A stretch of DNA of 44,636 nucleotides from Ruminococcaceae bacterium UBA1425 (GCA_002329365.1 DCUB01000027.1:1-44636), one strand, 5' to 3'. Positions 1 to 8,323 are shown, numbered from the stretch's first letter. Notes: generated by a model from the sequence alone, not told the origin. A program made the numbers and translations.

Positions 1-2
1 GC

Positions 3-17
3 GTGGGCTGTGCCCAC
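3..17. other. Short perfect hairpin at window edge
   Basis: GTGGGC and GCCCAC form a six-pair stem with a TGT loop. No T run follows on either side, so it is not a convincing terminator. It may be the edge of an intergenic palindrome like those seen elsewhere in the window. The rest of 1-101 shows no gene or clear promoter. Confidence 0.3.
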
Positions 18-101
18 TCACCTCCACGTACTCTGTAGTGTACCTGTTTTCTCAAGCTTATTCTAACACAAAATTTAGGTTGCGTTAAGGTAAACGGGTT
101 T

Positions 102-138
102 CATTCCCTTTTGTGCCTTGAGCGCAGCGAAAGGAATG
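102..138. repeat. Inverted repeat overlapping a gene start
   Basis: CATTCC at 102-107 pairs with GGAATG at 133-138. The inner sequence TTGAGCGCAGCGAA is shared with the 61-62-bp repeat units at 3219-3358 (CTGAGCGCAGCGAA). The outer arms differ from those units (ATTCT/AGAAT there) but stay complementary. The only Shine-Dalgarno-like sequence for the next gene, AAGGAA, lies in the right arm. Confidence 0.5.
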
Positions 139-147
139 GTCATAAAC

Positions 148-938
148 ATGAAGAAGCTTAAAGTATTCGTAGCTTTCACGACCGTATTTTTTTTTATTAG
201 CTTAATAGATTCGTATATTCATACCTCTGACAGCTCTTATTATTTCAACATAAGCAGCGAAAAGACAGTGTTAAACGAGATATTCTATGATTATCCTGAA
301 AACCCGAACCTGTTTTATGATTCATATGACGGAAACGGACGACGGTGGGCGGACGAACTGTTATATACCATGCAGCAATGCGGTTATATCCCGCTTAGCG
401 AGGAAGACGGGAGAAAAATCTTAACTAAAGAAAATGAAGAAACCTTTGTCGTTCAGGTGTTTAACGAAATGCCTGACGACGGCGCGCCGTATATAATCCG
501 CGATTTGAGATGCGTTTCGGTCGACGGCGCACTTTACCTGCTGTTGTCGGGCGAAGCCGGCAATAAATTAATATACCCTGAAGCGGAAAGCGATTACGCG
601 GCCTCTAAAACAAAACGGATAGTATCCGTTTATAAATGTGAGTGTAGACAGGAAACATATGACGAAATAATGCGTTATAAAAAGGCAGTTGCCGATGACG
701 GCTATTCGCCGCTTGGAATGAAAGACCGCGACGAGCTTAATCTGTACTTGAAGAATTTTTTCAACAGAGCTTTAAGAAAAGCGCCTGTCGTTTTTTTGCC
801 GCCTTTATACTCGTATCGGTTCCGTACCTGTTCATAAAAAAGTACAAATCAGACGCTCAAGAGTACAATTATAGTTCGACGGACGAAGAAACAGCTTCGG
901 ACAATAACACTCCAGATTACGATTGGCGGGAAAAATAA
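148..938 (+). pseudogene. Two-TM membrane protein, frameshifted
   Basis: I do not recognise the family. Read from ATG 148, residues about 5-22 are a hydrophobic signal or membrane segment, followed by a roughly 190-residue extracytoplasmic region. The frame closes at 837 with residues that do not look like a natural C-terminus. The run of seven T at 791-797 sits exactly where the frame breaks. With one more T, translation would continue into AAFILVSVPYLFIKKYK, a clear second membrane segment with positive stop, then an acidic tail ending at the TAA at 936-938. The intact gene was therefore probably about 264 codons. ATG 148 is preferred over ATG 136 because AAGGAA at 131-136 lies at a usable distance. 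The loss could be a real mutation, slippage-based switching, or a base-calling error in a homopolymer. Confidence 0.72.
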
Positions 939-954
939 GGTGTGAGAGGACTGT

Positions 955-2910
955 TTAAAGCCGCGGCAGAACCTCATTCAGATTGTCGGTAGGGGACAGG
1001 CAGGTGCCTTTTTCGCAAAGATAAAAGGCGGTTTTGCCGTCCTCACTTTTTCTGAAGGTGATGTTTGTAAGCGGATGATAATTTTCAGAAAGCTTTCTCT
1101 TAACGTCCGTCACATCCTCGTCGCCGAGCGAGCAGACAAGCTTTTTGCCGCTTTTCGCCTGCATAACCGCGAGCAGGGCAAAGCAGTGTCCCGACGGATA
1201 ATCAAAAACCCTTGTCTTAACGAATTTTACCTGCTTTTCGGCTGCGTCCGCAAAACCGCCGGAATCGATTTCTGTCATCAGACGCGCGAAGAGATATGCG
1301 GCGGCGGAGTTTCCCGAAGGAACCGCGCCGTCGTAAACCTCCTTTGGTCTTGTAATGAGCTGTTCTCCCGTGGCCGAATTGATATAGCAGCCGCCGTCCG
1401 TCAGATCCATAAACGAGGTCATGATTTTATTTGCCGCCATTTCGGCTTTTGCAAGATACTGTTTGTCAGAAACGGCATCGTAAAGGTAGAGCATGGCTAC
1501 GCCGTACCACGCGTAATCGTCAAGCAGGCCTTCGCCCGCGGCTTCGCCGTCGCGCCAGCGTATGCGGAGCGTATCACCGACTTGTAGTTTCTCGTCGATG
1601 AAATCCGCCGCTTTGACCGCCGCGTCAAGGTATTGCCTGTCGCCGAGCACAATGTAGGCGGCGGAAAGCGCCATTATCATCAGGCAGTTCCATGACGTTA
1701 GAATTTTATCGTCCTTGTGGAGCTTCATTCGCCTGCTGCGGTAGTTTAAGACGCGCTCGCGCAGCTTTTTCAGTCTGTCGTCCGCAGCGCCCGATCTGTT
1801 AATGCGGTTCGGAATATTCATGCCCTCAAAGTTTCCCTGTTGCGTTATTCCGTAGTACGAGCAGAAATACTCCCCGTCGCTCTCCCCCAAAAGAGATATT
1901 ATTTCCTTTTTTGAAAAGGTATAATATCTGCCCTCCACTCCGTCGCTGTCAGCGTCCTGCGCGGAGTAGAAGCTGCCCTCCGGAGAGGTCATCTCACGGG
2001 CAATATATCCGAGCGTTTCGCGCACAACCTCGGCAAATGACTCGTCGCGCGTCAGCTGATATGCCTCGACAAAGGCAAGGACAAGCAGAGCGTTGTCGTA
2101 AAGCATTTTTTCAAAATGCGGCACGAGCCACATCCTGTCGGTCGAATAGCGTGAAAACCCGCCTCCTATATGATCGCGGATTCCGCCCTGCGCAATTTGT
2201 CGCAGTGTTTTTACAGCCATTTCGGAAGCGCGCGCGCATTTGAAGCGGTGGTCGTACCGCATAAGGAAAATCAAATTGTGAGGCGTCGGAAACTTAGGCG
2301 CCCTGCCGAAGCCCCCGAAATCGCTGTCGAATTCGGCGGAAAGGCTGCGGTACGCCTTGTGAAGCAGCGTGTCCGGCTCCTCGTCTGTCGTTCTGATGGT
2401 TCCCGTTTCCGACTTAAGAGCGGAGATAATGTTTTCGGAAGACCTTAAAAGCCTTTGCCTGTCATTCTTCCAGAGCCTGACCGTCTGCCGCAGGATATCC
2501 GTAAGGCCGAGCATTCCGCCTATTGTATTGAGCGGAAAGTAGGTGCCGACAAAAAACGGCTTTTTCGACGGCGTCATTATAACTGTCAACGGCCAGCCGC
2601 CGCTCCCCGTCATGCGCTGGCAGACGTCCATATATACGGCGTCAATGTCCGGACGCTCCTCATGGTCAACCTTAACCGAAACGAAGCTTTTGTTAAGAAT
2701 ATCAGCCGCCTCGGCGTTTTCAAAGCTTTCGTGCGCCATCACATGGCACCAGTGGCAGGTGGAGTAGCCTATGCTGAGGAATACCGGCTTATCCTCCTTT
2801 TCCGCCCTGTCGAACGCTTCCACGCCCCACGGATACCAGTCCACGGGATTGTATGCGTGCTGAAGCAGATAGGGCGATTTTTCATTTATCAGATGGTTGG
2901 GATTGTTCAT
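955..2910 (-). CDS. DUF255 (YyaL) thioredoxin-like protein
   Basis: This 651-residue protein belongs to the family of bacterial YyaL and animal spermatogenesis-associated protein 20. Residues about 5-165 are a thioredoxin-like domain with the redox motif C52-H-W-C55, and NPVDWYPWG near residue 21 is a family hallmark. The remaining roughly 450 residues look like an alpha/alpha six-hairpin barrel of the type found in N-acylglucosamine 2-epimerases. No signal peptide is visible, so it should be cytoplasmic. Length fits the family and both ends look intact. AAAGGA lies eight bases before the ATG. The physiological reaction of the family is not established. It converges on the broken membrane-protein gene with only 16 bases between them. 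Confidence 0.9.
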   Translation of the reverse strand: MNNPNHLINEKSPYLLQHAYNPVDWYPWGVEAFDRAEKEDKPVFLSIGYSTCHWCHVMAHESFENAEAADILNKSFVSVKVDHEERPDIDAVYMDVCQRMTGSGGWPLTVIMTPSKKPFFVGTYFPLNTIGGMLGLTDILRQTVRLWKNDRQRLLRSSENIISALKSETGTIRTTDEEPDTLLHKAYRSLSAEFDSDFGGFGRAPKFPTPHNLIFLMRYDHRFKCARASEMAVKTLRQIAQGGIRDHIGGGFSRYSTDRMWLVPHFEKMLYDNALLVLAFVEAYQLTRDESFAEVVRETLGYIAREMTSPEGSFYSAQDADSDGVEGRYYTFSKKEIISLLGESDGEYFCSYYGITQQGNFEGMNIPNRINRSGAADDRLKKLRERVLNYRSRRMKLHKDDKILTSWNCLMIMALSAAYIVLGDRQYLDAAVKAADFIDEKLQVGDTLRIRWRDGEAAGEGLLDDYAWYGVAMLYLYDAVSDKQYLAKAEMAANKIMTSFMDLTDGGCYINSATGEQLITRPKEVYDGAVPSGNSAAAYLFARLMTEIDSGGFADAAEKQVKFVKTRVFDYPSGHCFALLAVMQAKSGKKLVCSLGDEDVTDVKRKLSENYHPLTNITFRKSEDGKTAFYLCEKGTCLSPTDNLNEVLPRL

Positions 2911-3055
2911 TTTAAGGTTCCTTTACAATATTGTTCTGAAGGCATTATTATAGTTTTTCATATTGCGTAAGATATATACTTTCGTGGCAGTCAAAAATAA
3001 CAGGCTTGTTAATCTGCGGAATACAGGGAACAATAAATTTGAAGGGAGGCTTGTT

Positions 3056-3205
3056 ATGTCATATGTATCAGAAAAAATAAGATTTCAGTTTGAAACTCTT
3101 CCGCCGGAACTGAAGAACTATATCCTTGAAAAGGGCGTTGTGCTGAACAGCATGGAGGATCTTATGAAAGTGCTTGAAGAGGTCATACAGGAGAATGACG
3201 AGTAA
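3056..3205 (+). CDS. Conserved-looking 49-residue protein
   Basis: ATG 3056 follows GGGAGG at a good distance, which decides the start over an upstream in-frame codon at 2963. The product MSYVSEKIRFQFETLPPELK... is predicted to be almost entirely helical, with alternating charged and hydrophobic residues and an acidic end. It has no membrane segment and no cysteines. I do not recognise a function. Small helical proteins like this are common in Clostridia. Two copies of a 61-62-bp repeat begin 13 bases after the stop codon. Confidence 0.6.
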   Translation: MSYVSEKIRFQFETLPPELKNYILEKGVVLNSMEDLMKVLEEVIQENDE

Positions 3206-3218
3206 TAACAGAAGCGGT

Positions 3219-3280
3219 GCGCCGCGCCTCGGGATGACATGGGGAAAAAACCTGTCATTCTGAGCGCACCGGAGAATCTT
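3219..3280. repeat. 62-bp repeat, unit 1
   Basis: First of two near-identical units. It starts GCGCCGCGCCTCGGGATGACA and ends GAGAATCTT. ATGACA and TGTCAT inside it form a hairpin around TGGGGAAAAAACC. Compared with unit 2 it has one extra A and two substitutions, so about 59 of 62 positions agree. The core TGTCATTCTGAGCGCA resembles short interspersed repeats seen in many bacterial genomes. Confidence 0.8.
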
Positions 3281-3297
3281 AAAAAAGATCCTTCGGC

Positions 3298-3358
3298 GCG
3301 CCGCGCCTCGGGATGACATGGGGAAAAACCTGTCATTCTGAGCGCAGCGAAGAATCTT
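3298..3358. repeat. 62-bp repeat, unit 2 (61 bp)
   Basis: Second unit, in direct orientation, 17 bases after unit 1. It carries GAGCGCAGCGAAGAATCTT, whose ATTCT/AGAAT arms pair. The two units fill much of the 255-base gap before asnB. The remaining bases 3359-3450 are A+T rich and show no clear promoter. Confidence 0.8.
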
Positions 3359-3460
3359 TCATGAAATATATGCCTTATATGTTTACCTGTTCTATCATAT
3401 ATCCCGTACGGCGCTTCATAATATTAATGTTCTTAAGCGTTTATTTTAGGAGGCATTAAT

Positions 3461-5290
3461 ATGTGTGGTATAGCCGGGCAAATATCATCCTGCTTCGACC
3501 TTTTGAATTACGAAAAGGCTTTTTTGGCAATGGAGGACTCGCTGGCGCACAGGGGACCTGACCAGCATGGTGAGTATTTTTCAAATGATGCCGTTCTGCT
3601 TCACCGCAGGCTTGCAATAATCGACCTTGAAAAGGGCAGGCAGCCGATGACATATGACGGCGGGGATGAGGTTTTCACGCTTGTTTATAACGGCGAGCTT
3701 TACAACACCGACGAGGTTCGCTACGATTTGAAAAAGCGCGGAACCGAATTTGAAGGTCATTCAGACACAGAGGTAGTGCTTAAAGCCTACGCGGTTTACG
3801 GGGAAAGCTGCTGCGAAAAATTCAACGGGATATTCGCCTTTGCCGTGTGGGAGCATAAAAGGAAGCGGCTGTTTTTCTGCCGCGACAGGATGGGCGTAAA
3901 GCCCCTGTTTTACGCGTTGACAAAAAGCGGCTTTGTTTTTGCCTCCGAAATAAAGGCCTTGCTGCTCCATCCCGAAATCGAGCCGCTAATGGATATTGAA
4001 TCGCTTTCCGAAATTATGCTGATAGGTCCCGGCAGAACACCGGGTTGCGGCGTTTTCAAGGGTATAAGGGAGGTTTTGCCCGCCGAACGCGGCTATTACT
4101 GCGACGGCAGGCTGACTAAAAATAAATACTGGAGCGTAGAGCAACGGGAGCATAACGACAGCTTTAACGACACGGTCGAAAAGGTGCGTTTTCTTGTTAC
4201 GGACGCAATAAAAAGACAGCTCGTTTCCGATGTTCCCGTATGCACGTTTTTGTCCGGCGGGCTCGACTCAAGCATAATATCGTCCGTCAGTAACGCCTGC
4301 TTCAAAGAGCAGGGGAAAACGCTTTGCACGTTTTCGGTTGACTACAAGGATAACGACCTGTATTTCAGAAAAGGAAAATTTCAGCCGAACAGCGACAACG
4401 AATATATTAAAATAATGAACGACTACCTCGGCTGCGAGCATTACAGGGTGGAAATCGACACGCCCGAGCTTGTAAACGCCTTGTTTTCGGCCGTCGACGC
4501 GCGCGACCTTCCGGGAATGGGTGATGTTGACGCTTCGCTGCTGCTTTTGTGCGAAAAGGTCAGGGAGTATGGGAAGGTGGCGCTGTCGGGGGAGTGCGCC
4601 GACGAAATTTTCGGCGGATATCCGTGGTACAGGGACAAGGAGATACGCGACACAGACGGCTTTCCGTGGGCGCAGTCGACTATGTACCGATACGGCTTTT
4701 TAAAGGACGAATACGCAAATAAAATAAACCCCGCGGAATACGTACGGACAAGATATAAAAACATCGTCGAAAGCGCTTCAAAGACAGACGGTATGTCGCC
4801 GCTTGAGAGCAGGATGGCTGAGATGATGCGCCTTAACCTCGACTGGTTCATGCAGACGCTTCTTGACCGAAAGGACAGAATGAGCATGTACAACTCGCTT
4901 GAGGTCAGGGTTCCGTTTTGCGACCACAGGATAGTAGAATATCTTTATTCGGTGCCGTGGGAATATAAGGATTACATGGGCAGGGAAAAAGGGCTTTTAC
5001 GTCTTGCGGTAAAAGATATTCTGCCGGGTGAAATAACAGAAAGAAAGAAGAGCCCGTATCCGAAAACACACAACCCGGCTTATCTTCAGGCAATGCAGAA
5101 GCTTGTAAACGAGCGACTGACAGATGATTCGCCGCTTGCCGAATTTATAAAAATCGATAAGGTACGCAAAGCCGCAAAAGACGAAATGCAATACCCGTGG
5201 TACGGCCAGCTTATGACCGCGCCCCAGGTTCTCGCTTATTTCATTCAGTTTGATTACTGGCTGAGGAAATACAAGGTGCGGTTTGAATAA
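3461..5290 (+). CDS. asnB: Asparagine synthase (glutamine-hydrolysing)
   Basis: This 609-residue cytoplasmic enzyme makes asparagine from aspartate, glutamine and ATP. The N-terminal Ntn-type glutaminase domain begins MCGIAG, so Cys2 is the nucleophile once Met is removed. HRGPD, NGELYN and GHSDTE are the other family motifs of this half. The C-terminal synthetase domain has the ATP-pyrophosphatase loop SGGLDSS near residue 265 and a conserved C-terminal half. Length is normal for bacterial AsnB. AGGAGG seven bases before ATG makes the start secure. Neighbours are not amino acid genes, so it is probably transcribed alone. Members of the family can also amidate cell-wall precursors, which sequence alone cannot exclude. 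Confidence 0.95.
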   Translation: MCGIAGQISSCFDLLNYEKAFLAMEDSLAHRGPDQHGEYFSNDAVLLHRRLAIIDLEKGRQPMTYDGGDEVFTLVYNGELYNTDEVRYDLKKRGTEFEGHSDTEVVLKAYAVYGESCCEKFNGIFAFAVWEHKRKRLFFCRDRMGVKPLFYALTKSGFVFASEIKALLLHPEIEPLMDIESLSEIMLIGPGRTPGCGVFKGIREVLPAERGYYCDGRLTKNKYWSVEQREHNDSFNDTVEKVRFLVTDAIKRQLVSDVPVCTFLSGGLDSSIISSVSNACFKEQGKTLCTFSVDYKDNDLYFRKGKFQPNSDNEYIKIMNDYLGCEHYRVEIDTPELVNALFSAVDARDLPGMGDVDASLLLLCEKVREYGKVALSGECADEIFGGYPWYRDKEIRDTDGFPWAQSTMYRYGFLKDEYANKINPAEYVRTRYKNIVESASKTDGMSPLESRMAEMMRLNLDWFMQTLLDRKDRMSMYNSLEVRVPFCDHRIVEYLYSVPWEYKDYMGREKGLLRLAVKDILPGEITERKKSPYPKTHNPAYLQAMQKLVNERLTDDSPLAEFIKIDKVRKAAKDEMQYPWYGQLMTAPQVLAYFIQFDYWLRKYKVRFE

Positions 5291-5292
5291 GC

Positions 5293-5333
5293 TTACCTGC
5301 ACAGATACGCTCCTGCGGTATTCATCGTTTAAG
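5293..5333. repeat. 41-bp intergenic repeat, copy 1
   Basis: TTACCTGCACAGATACGCTC and the following bases up to TCGTTTAAG align with 21094-21136 (TTACCTGCGCAGGTGCGCCC... TCGTTCAAG). The copies are diverged by scattered substitutions. In both places the repeat starts a longer block that also contains one of the 20-bp palindromes. Confidence 0.55.
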
Positions 5334-5342
5334 CCCGGCTTC

Positions 5343-5403
5343 GGGCGCACACGCAGGCGCCGCCCCTACATCGGTGTTTTGAATCAATAGCATATGTGAG
5401 TCA
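5343..5403. repeat. Intergenic repeat with GATGTAGGG core
   Basis: On the minus strand 5403-5363 reads TGACTCACATATGCTATTGA... GATGTAGGGG. It matches 36851-36891 on the plus strand at about 32 of 41 positions. The block continues to 5343 as GGGCG...CGCCC, a short G+C-rich hairpin. It sits in the 223-base gap after asnB, together with another repeat and a 20-bp palindrome. Confidence 0.55.
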
Positions 5404-5428
5404 GGATTAAGGTGTCACCGTTTATCAG

Positions 5429-5448
5429 GGAACGGTCTTGACCGTTCC
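5429..5448. repeat. 20-bp palindrome (GGAACGGTC type)
   Basis: GGAACGGTC-TT-GACCGTTCC is a perfect nine-pair hairpin with a two-base loop, flanked by AG before and G after. The same palindrome occurs at 8324-8343, and variants with altered but still complementary arms occur at 21143 and 36925. No T run follows, so a simple terminator is unlikely. Confidence 0.75.
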
Positions 5449-5513
5449 GTAAACCATACCTTGCCATAATCCGCAAAACGGCAGGAGCGTCCCGAAAAAG
5501 TGACAATTCCCGT

Positions 5514-5699
5514 TCAGTTCACAAGCGACTGAACGTACGCGCGCATTTCTTTCTTTGACTTAATGTTTTCCGTATTCCTAATTATCCCCTGCTGTTCCTC
5601 GCGCGATAAAGCGGAAAAGCGATTCATGGCGTCAAGATTCTGCGAAAGTGCCAGTCCGAGAGCCAACGGCATTTCGGGGCCCTCCGAGCTCATTTTCAT
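5514..5699 (-). CDS. 61-residue protein of unknown function
   Basis: The product begins MKMSSEGPEMPLALGLALSQ and ends in a helical segment rich in Arg, Glu and Lys (FSALSREEQQGIIRN). ATG at 5699 is chosen because GAGGTG lies six bases upstream. An in-frame GTG at 5708 overlaps that Shine-Dalgarno site. There is no membrane segment. The C-terminal half resembles the short helical repeat often seen at the end of small clostridial proteins, but I cannot name a family. It converges on asnB across a 223-base repeat-rich gap. Confidence 0.6.
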   Translation of the reverse strand: MKMSSEGPEMPLALGLALSQNLDAMNRFSALSREEQQGIIRNTENIKSKKEMRAYVQSLVN

Positions 5700-5762
5700 A
5701 TTATTCACCTCATGTTTAGTTTCTGCCGGCGGAGTTCGTTAATTCAAAACAATAGCTGGCAA

Positions 5763-5800
5763 AAAAAGCGCGGCATCGGCAACCCGACACCGCGCTTTTT
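5763..5800 (-). terminator. Intrinsic terminator after tspO
   Basis: AAAAGCGCGG and CCGCGCTTTT form an 11-pair stem, with A and T tracts on the two sides so that it can work in both directions. On the minus strand it lies just downstream of tspO and ends in a run of seven T. The loop contains the bases CATCGGCAACCCGACA. Confidence 0.85.
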
Positions 5801-5810
5801 GATTTTGTTT

Positions 5811-6275
5811 TTACCTGTTAAGCATGTAAACCATAAAATTCAGATATCCCGCAAACGTGGCGCAGATAAGATATGGTATCTGCAAATATCCGGCAACCTG
5901 CCTGAATCTGTAAAAGCGGACGATCATAACGGCGATAAGTATCCAGAGCACGATAAGCCATACAAGCGAAAGCTGATAGGCTCCGCCGCCGAAAAAGGTT
6001 ATCGCCCAGAAAAAGCAGAACACCAACTGCAAAGCCCAGATGTAGAGAGGAGTTTCTCTGCCGAAGGATTTGCTTTTGTATACAAGAAACGCGGATATAC
6101 CCATAAGAATAAACACGACAAGAATAATAATGGGTATAGTTCCTGCCGGAGGTGTATACGCGGGCTTTTTTACAAGCATGAAGGACTGCATGGCATCAAT
6201 TGTAAAATTCGCAGCCCAAAGACCGATTGCCATAGGAATTACGAAAAAAATAACAAGCGGTCTGTATTTTTTCAT
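5811..6275 (-). CDS. tspO: TspO/MBR tryptophan-rich membrane protein
   Basis: This 154-residue protein has five predicted membrane helices, the usual size and topology of the TspO/peripheral benzodiazepine receptor family. Family marks are KPAYTPP after the first helix, WALQLVFCFFW in the third, and the ending PYLICATFAGYLNFMVYMLN. Bacterial TspO proteins bind porphyrins and are linked to stress and tetrapyrrole control. A HemZ-type gene is present in the window, but far away. A GGGGGG Shine-Dalgarno precedes the ATG, and a strong terminator follows, so it is probably a single-gene unit. It is divergent from the glycosidase-like gene at 6505. Confidence 0.9.
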   Translation of the reverse strand: MKKYRPLVIFFVIPMAIGLWAANFTIDAMQSFMLVKKPAYTPPAGTIPIIILVVFILMGISAFLVYKSKSFGRETPLYIWALQLVFCFFWAITFFGGGAYQLSLVWLIVLWILIAVMIVRFYRFRQVAGYLQIPYLICATFAGYLNFMVYMLNR

Positions 6276-6437
6276 TTTACACCCCCCTTTCGGATTAATT
6301 GTATAATATAGGATAACAATACACTATCCCTTTATTCACATTATACACCTAAAAGATGACATTTCTATTAATTATTTATAACAACTTATTCATTTTATCG
6401 GAATTTGTTCTCGAATAATGGGCTGCCCGCCGATTTG

Positions 6438-6466
6438 TTGACATCATTTATGACCCGTGATACAAT
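6438..6466 (+). promoter_or_regulatory. Sigma-A-type promoter for gene at 6505
   Basis: TTGACA at 6438-6443 and TACAAT at 6461-6466 are separated by 17 bases, a near-consensus housekeeping promoter. Transcription should begin near 6473, about 32 bases before the ATG. The upstream part of this 229-base gap (6276-6437) is A+T rich and holds the start region of tspO on the other strand. Confidence 0.8.
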
Positions 6467-6504
6467 ACAAATTGATTCAAATGAAATATAGGAGAGTTGA
6501 TAAT

Positions 6505-8295
6505 ATGGCAGAATACCAAGGGAAATACGTGGACGGCAAGGGCAACAAAGAATGGCTCTGCCTGATAGACATGAGCTGCGAGATGCTTCATTCGTCCGAA
6601 AACCTTCCGTGCCTTCCCATGCTTTACCGCTCAAAAAACAACATGTTTTCCGAAGGCTTTATATGGGACGGTTGGTGGATACAGAACAGCTACGGCTTTT
6701 CTTTAGGTGCGATACCTTTTTTGCCGCCGAACTGGAGAAGGGTGCTGAAAAACTCCTATGACGCATTCTGGAACAGAATCGGCGACGGGAAACGGAGCGG
6801 ACGCGACGACGGAAAAAAGGATGAAAAACACGCCTACTTCAATCTTACCGCTCCCGATGGCGCTTTAGGCGATTGTGTGTTCGACGAAGGGATTGTCTAC
6901 AAGCAGGGCGACGGCGACGTAAACCTTTACGACTGGTTTTACGAGGCGACTGCCGCCGGCATTCTTATTCAATGCGAGCAGTTGCTGTTTTCCCGCGACA
7001 TTGATGAAATACGTCGTTATCTGCCGCTGTTGCGCCGTTCGATAGCTCACATAGAAAAAACGCGCGACGAAAGCGGACTGTTCCTTGTGGGTCCTTCCTG
7101 CAACCTTTTGGCACCAAGCTTCGGCGCGGCGTGGAACGCGGAGAAAAAGAAAATTGAAAAATCCTACCTTACGGGGCTTGCCGTAACGTATTGCGCCGCT
7201 ATGAGCCGTTATCTTGACGTGCTCCACATCGCCGGCGAAAAGGACGGAAGCGAGTACAGGGATATATCACAAAAACTTGATATAACGCTAAAGGCACTGG
7301 AAAAATGCAAAACACCCGGGGGTTATTTCGCGAAGTCGGTTGAGAAAAACGGTGTGATGCACGGCGTTTACGGGCAGGAGCGGTACGGATACTTAGAGGG
7401 CGTATGCAACGTCGACGCCGTGGGGCTTGGCGTTGCCGACGAAAAGACAAGCAAAGCAATTCTTGATAAAATAGCGTCGGTTGAGGGCATACGCCAAAAC
7501 AAGGTTATTTGCTGTAATTATCCTCACTTGGACGACACCTATAAAAGCTATTTAAACGGAAGCGCCGCGCCGCACTCGCTTGAGTGGCGTTCGGGCGACT
7601 GGGTGGACGGCGGCTGCTGGGGGACAGTTGAGGGCCGCGCGATACTTGCATACCTTAAAAACAACCGCTATAACGACGCTTTTGACGCCGCCGACGTTTA
7701 TATGCGCTGGGCGCTCTCCTACCGTCAGGACGCTCCGCTCTCGCAGTGGGGCTTCAATACTGCAAACCCGTGGGCAAAGGAAAAGGAGGGCGATTACGGT
7801 AACTGCCGTCCGACGGCTGTTATGATTGACAATTTCGCCCCCGCAACCTGCCTGCTTAGAGGGCTTTTCGACATTCAGGCAAAAGCGGACGGGCTGTACG
7901 TCACCGCTCACATTCCCGACGAGATAGAGGAAATAAACTTACGTCAGCCGCTTTATTACGCGGGAGGCGAGATAACGGTAGAGTATTCCGGCTGGCGCGG
8001 AACGGTCTTTATTCCGGCAAAGGCGTGCGAACGAAAGAAAATACATGTGATGCTCGGCAAAGAGACATTCGGCTATTCGGTTACAGGCGATTACAGGGAA
8101 AGCATTGCCGCCTCGTTCGACGACGAGCTTGAAAGCTTCCGTGAAACGGCGAAAAAGCGTTACGCGCTACCCTATACATATGATGTAATGCGCCCCGTTA
8201 CAGATGAAAAAATCAAGTCAATTCACAAGCTGTATGACGATAGTCTCAGGGAGCTTGAAAAGGGCAGGGGGTATTTTCATACCTTAGATAGTTAA
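6505..8295 (+). CDS. Cytoplasmic six-hairpin glycosidase-like protein
   Basis: The 596-residue product has the composition of an alpha/alpha six-hairpin glycosidase: paired helices with conserved aromatic and acidic clusters such as FIWDGWWIQNSYGF near residue 50 and GDWVDGGCWGTVEGRA near residue 363. The last roughly 150 residues, around LYYAGGEITVEYSG, look like a beta-sandwich. It lacks a signal peptide, so it probably acts on imported sugar. ATG 6505 is chosen because GGAG at 6491-6494 and a promoter lie upstream; an earlier in-frame start at 6457 lies inside the promoter. I cannot assign a glycoside hydrolase family or substrate. The next gene encodes a beta-helix protein, which supports a carbohydrate role. 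Confidence 0.6.
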   Translation: MAEYQGKYVDGKGNKEWLCLIDMSCEMLHSSENLPCLPMLYRSKNNMFSEGFIWDGWWIQNSYGFSLGAIPFLPPNWRRVLKNSYDAFWNRIGDGKRSGRDDGKKDEKHAYFNLTAPDGALGDCVFDEGIVYKQGDGDVNLYDWFYEATAAGILIQCEQLLFSRDIDEIRRYLPLLRRSIAHIEKTRDESGLFLVGPSCNLLAPSFGAAWNAEKKKIEKSYLTGLAVTYCAAMSRYLDVLHIAGEKDGSEYRDISQKLDITLKALEKCKTPGGYFAKSVEKNGVMHGVYGQERYGYLEGVCNVDAVGLGVADEKTSKAILDKIASVEGIRQNKVICCNYPHLDDTYKSYLNGSAAPHSLEWRSGDWVDGGCWGTVEGRAILAYLKNNRYNDAFDAADVYMRWALSYRQDAPLSQWGFNTANPWAKEKEGDYGNCRPTAVMIDNFAPATCLLRGLFDIQAKADGLYVTAHIPDEIEEINLRQPLYYAGGEITVEYSGWRGTVFIPAKACERKKIHVMLGKETFGYSVTGDYRESIAASFDDELESFRETAKKRYALPYTYDVMRPVTDEKIKSIHKLYDDSLRELEKGRGYFHTLDS

Positions 8296-8323
8296 AACTA
8301 ACGCAATTTGTTTTATTAAGTAG

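Noticed and set aside
3219..3358. CRISPR-like look of two direct repeats with a spacer
   Set aside because: Only two units, each about 62 bp, with a 17-bp spacer and no cas genes; the dimensions do not fit a CRISPR array.
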